A stretch of 6,623 nt of DNA from positions 1 to 6,623 of the forward strand of contig CAZHLD010000102.1 of assembly GCA_964533185.1 (NCBI GenBank), given 5' to 3'. The notes beneath the pieces were generated by a model. The model worked only from the letters and a program-made list of their open reading frames with translations. It made no database searches and was not told where the DNA came from. The stretch comes from CAZHLD01 sp964533185 (lineage in GTDB: Bacteria > Acidobacteriota > Terriglobia > Acidiferrales > UBA7541). The number at the start of each line of letters is the position of its first letter. Positions within the stretch are counted from its first letter, which is position 1. Shown here piece by piece: positions 4,669 to 6,623 of the stretch. The position numbers were made by a program, and so were the translations under genes.

Positions 4669-6144
4669 CGCCAGCGCACGAGGGTCAGTGCCAATGGTGT
4701 TGGAGCCCAGGCGCTGCCAGGACAAGCGCAGGTCGTTGAGCGTCTGGGACGTGAAGTTGCTGGTCAGGAAGGCGACCATGGCCTGCTGCCGGGCCAGGTT
4801 GTCAGTGGTCAGCCGCGGATCGCTCGGCGTGGCCTGACCGGAACCGCTGACCGCGCTGTCGTTGTAAAGGTAGCGCCCGCCGAAGTTATGCTTGTCGGTG
4901 ATCTTCTGGTCCACGCGCATCGAAAACTGCCAGTCGTCGAACGGGGAGCTGGAAGATCCCGTCAGCGAGCCCAGCGGGATGTTCACCCTGGTTCCGCCGG
5001 TGCAGGCGGGCAGCGTCCCCCCACCCACGCAGTAGGCCGCCGTCGCGGTTCCCGCGGTCTGCGCCGCGGGCAGGTTGTTCAGCAGGGCCGCCACTTGCGG
5101 GCGGGTGCCGACCGTGCTCTGCAGGAGCGCCTTCCCCGCGGCAGTGGGCACCGTGCTGATCGTTGTGCCGGAACCCAGCGACCGGTCGGTCCAGCGCTGG
5201 ATGGACCCGAAGAAGAACGTCCGATCCTTCAGGATGGGGCCGCCGAAGGTCCCGCCAAACTGGTTCTCGATCCGGAACGGCGCTTCGGTCCTTCCGGCCG
5301 CCTTGTCGGTGTTACTGCGCGAGTTCAGTTGGTTGTCGTTGTGATACCAGAACGCCGTCCCGTGGTATTCGTTGGTGCCGCTCTTGGTAATCACCTGGAC
5401 CACGGCACCGGCCGCCCGGCCATACTCGGAGTCAAACTGGTTGGTGATCAGGCGGAACTCCTTCACGATGTCCGTGTTGTTGATTACCTGCTGGCGGCCC
5501 GTGATGCTCGGGTCGTTGGAGTCTTGCCCGTCAATCAGGAAGGTGTTGCTCCGCAGGCGCATGCCGTTGACAGAGTAATTGGTGCCGGTCGTGAAGGCCG
5601 AGTTCCCGGCGTTGACCTGGCTGACGCCAGGGGCGCCAAGCGCCAGCGAGAAGACGTCTCGGAAGCCGCCGCCGCTGCCGAACTGACCGCTGATGGGCAG
5701 ATCGGTGATGCGACGCTCATCGAAGCGCACACCGACCTCCGCATTGGAGGTGTTCAGGATCGAAGCATCCTCGGTGACCGTAATCGTTTCGGTGACGGCC
5801 GCCGGCTTCAGGGCAGGGTTCACTACGGCATCTTGGTTGAGCAAAAGTACAATGGGCCCGCGCACGTACTTGCCGAAGCCAGTATGCTCGACCGTCAGCT
5901 CGTAGGGACCCACTGGGAGCCCCGGAAACCTAAACCTGCCGTCCGTTCCCGTCTGTAGGGAACGACTCATGTTGGTGTCCAAGTTGCGCACCGTGACGGT
6001 GGCTCCGACAACGGCCCCTCCTTGGACGTCTTCTACGCTGCCTGAAATCGCACCGGTGGTCGCCTGGCTGAACGCCGTCGGCGCTCCAGCGAGGACTACG
6101 AAGGCAAGCAAGAGCCCCGCGCACCACTTATTTCGAAGGTTCAT
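4614..6144 (-). CDS. Oar-like TonB-dependent receptor, N-terminal part with plug (same gene as 2630-4513)
   Basis: This is the 5' part, residues 1-510 of a joined 1119-residue protein. Residues 1-27 are a signal peptide (NKWCAGLLLAFVVLAG, cut near AFSQA). Residues 31-113 are a carboxypeptidase-regulatory-like domain (GAISGSVEDVQGGAVVGATV, then GRFRFPGLPVGPYELTVEH). ETITVTED at 120-127 resembles a TonB box. The plug covers about 140-255, with NYSVNGMRLRSNTFLIDGQD at 189-208 and EYGRAAGAVVQVITKSGTNE at 240-259. The barrel begins with YHGTAFWYHND. Such receptors sit in the outer membrane and import ligands using TonB-ExbBD energy; the ligand here is unknown. In Myxococcus the relative Oar acts in protein export, and in Acidobacteriota the family is greatly expanded. 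The ATG at 6144 has GGGAGGA 6 nt upstream. Cysteines 372 and 381 form a local pair. Gene identity is secure. Confidence 0.95.
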
Positions 6145-6150
6145 AACGCT

Positions 6151-6157
6151 TCCTCCC
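6151..6157 (-). promoter_or_regulatory. Strong ribosome binding site of the TonB-dependent receptor
   Basis: GGGAGGA on the minus strand lies 6 nt before the ATG at 6144. It is a near-perfect anti-16S match and fixes the start, which is also the correct distance ahead of the signal peptide core. Confidence 0.8.
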
Positions 6158-6186
6158 TTAGTAGCTCTGGGCGCCCGCCCCGCACG

Positions 6187-6223
6187 TCGAACACACCCAA
6201 TGACGGCGGTTCGGACACACCCA
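6187..6223 (-). promoter_or_regulatory. Pair of 13-bp direct repeats upstream of the receptor gene
   Basis: TCGAACACACCCA (6187-6199) and TCGGACACACCCA (6211-6223) differ at one base and start 24 bp apart. On the coding strand they read TGGGTGTGT[TC]CGA, 43 to 79 nt before the start codon. Paired repeats in a leader region suggest a regulator binding site, but no regulator is known. Confidence 0.35.
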
Positions 6224-6234
6224 CTTTCTTAACC

Positions 6235-6252
6235 CAATAATCCGTTATTGTA
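6235..6252 (-). promoter_or_regulatory. Inverted repeat and -10-like box upstream of the receptor gene
   Basis: CAATAA (6235-6240) and TTATTG (6245-6250) form a perfect 6-bp inverted repeat with a 4-nt spacer. It overlaps TACAAT on the minus strand (6247-6252), a five-of-six match to the -10 consensus. I see no good -35 hexamer at the right distance, so the promoter call is tentative. Confidence 0.3.
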
Positions 6253-6623
6253 CGAGATTCCAACGTTCACCTGTTTAAACCAAGTGCAAATGCTATGCCA
6301 CCAACGCATGAATCGTCAAGCAGTTGATAACAGGAGATTTGATACCCTTTAGGGGTAGACCAGGGCCCATGAATTCCTATGATTTTCGGGATGCTCTATG
6401 AAAGACTGGTAGTTTCACGTGCCAAGCGAGATGTCGAAAAGGAGTAGCTTTGGGGCGCACGAATCGCAGGTGTATCACACTCATGTACCGTGGGCTTAAC
6501 AATGCTCCCGAGGCATGGTTTTCGATTTGAGACACCTTGCCCCGGCCGGGCCGTGCAGGCTGTCTCAATTTTTGTGTTGTGTGGTTGGTGAAACTTACGC
6601 GACGAACTTCCCGCAGTCGGCGG
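6253..6623. other. Intergenic region at the right end, no gene supported
   Basis: No frame on either strand shows a recognisable domain, signal peptide or ribosome binding site with a convincing start. A 63-codon frame on the minus strand (6377-6568) is basic and low in protein-like pattern, and I do not accept it. The only structure I see is the hairpin at 6527-6568. The stretch is visibly richer in A and T than the genes to its left. Confidence 0.5.
6527..6573 (+). terminator. Terminator-like hairpin with T-run, or mobile element end
   Basis: TTGAGACA (6527-6534) and TGTCTCAA (6561-6568) are perfect 8-bp inverted arms around a 26-nt GC-rich interior that can pair further with a few mismatches. 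On the plus strand TTTTT (6569-6573) follows at once, as in a rho-independent terminator. No plus-strand gene ends nearby, so a terminal inverted repeat of a decayed element is an equal possibility. Confidence 0.4.

Noticed and set aside
3173..4837. Long plus-strand frame across the gap (over 500 codons)
   Set aside because: It is antisense to the receptor, rich in Arg, Val and Ala, includes the N run, and shows no domain. Its length comes from GC-rich third positions on the other strand.
4888..5958. Plus-strand frame of 356 codons
   Set aside because: It is antisense to the signal peptide, regulatory domain and plug of the receptor, whose motifs are unmistakable.
6377..6568. Minus-strand frame of 63 codons in the right intergenic region
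   Set aside because: It has no family resemblance, no ribosome binding site that I can see, and it overlaps the hairpin at 6527-6568.

Overview
The window reads like a piece of a draft or metagenome-assembled genome from the Acidobacteriota (Solibacter/Bryobacter-like). This is an inference from the GC-rich coding sequence and from an Oar-type TonB-dependent receptor with an N-terminal carboxypeptidase-regulatory domain beside a TPR protein carrying the same kind of domain. DinB-family proteins and short dispersed palindromic repeats also fit. No rRNA or tRNA is present to confirm it.

Layout, left to right. Bases 1-192 (minus strand) are the first 64 codons of a DNA methyltransferase that runs off the left edge. 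Its SPPFAL..KKEYGN block marks an amino-methyltransferase of the M.PvuII (N4-cytosine) kind. Bases 193-619 hold no convincing gene but a cluster of short repeats and hairpins: a two-part unit present twice in the same orientation, with another hairpin between the copies. A DinB/YfiT-like putative metalloenzyme follows at 620-1114 (minus). Next comes a 48-codon, start-less remnant of a cupredoxin on the plus strand (1192-1338), ending 7 bp from the 3' end of a secreted TPR protein (1346-2440, minus).

The right two thirds is one large gene on the minus strand (6144 down to 2630), an Oar-like TonB-dependent outer-membrane receptor. It is broken by a run of exactly 100 N (4514-4613). The 55 bp on the two sides of the gap are identical. 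Collapsing the duplicate and the Ns joins the two halves in frame into one uninterrupted protein of 1119 residues. The gap is therefore most likely an assembly artefact of overlapping contig ends and not missing sequence. A perfect 13-bp hairpin just after the stop looks like its terminator. The region upstream of its start carries a strong ribosome binding site, a pair of 13-bp near-identical direct repeats and a small inverted repeat.

Functionally, the receptor would import an unknown ligand across the outer membrane, powered by TonB. The TPR protein downstream is exported to the periplasm and could be a partner, but a terminator separates the two, so they are probably separate transcription units. 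The methyltransferase and DinB-like protein look unrelated to them. I see no clear novel multi-gene system. The observations most worth following are the collapsible gap, the edge methyltransferase, the cupredoxin remnant and the repeat cluster.
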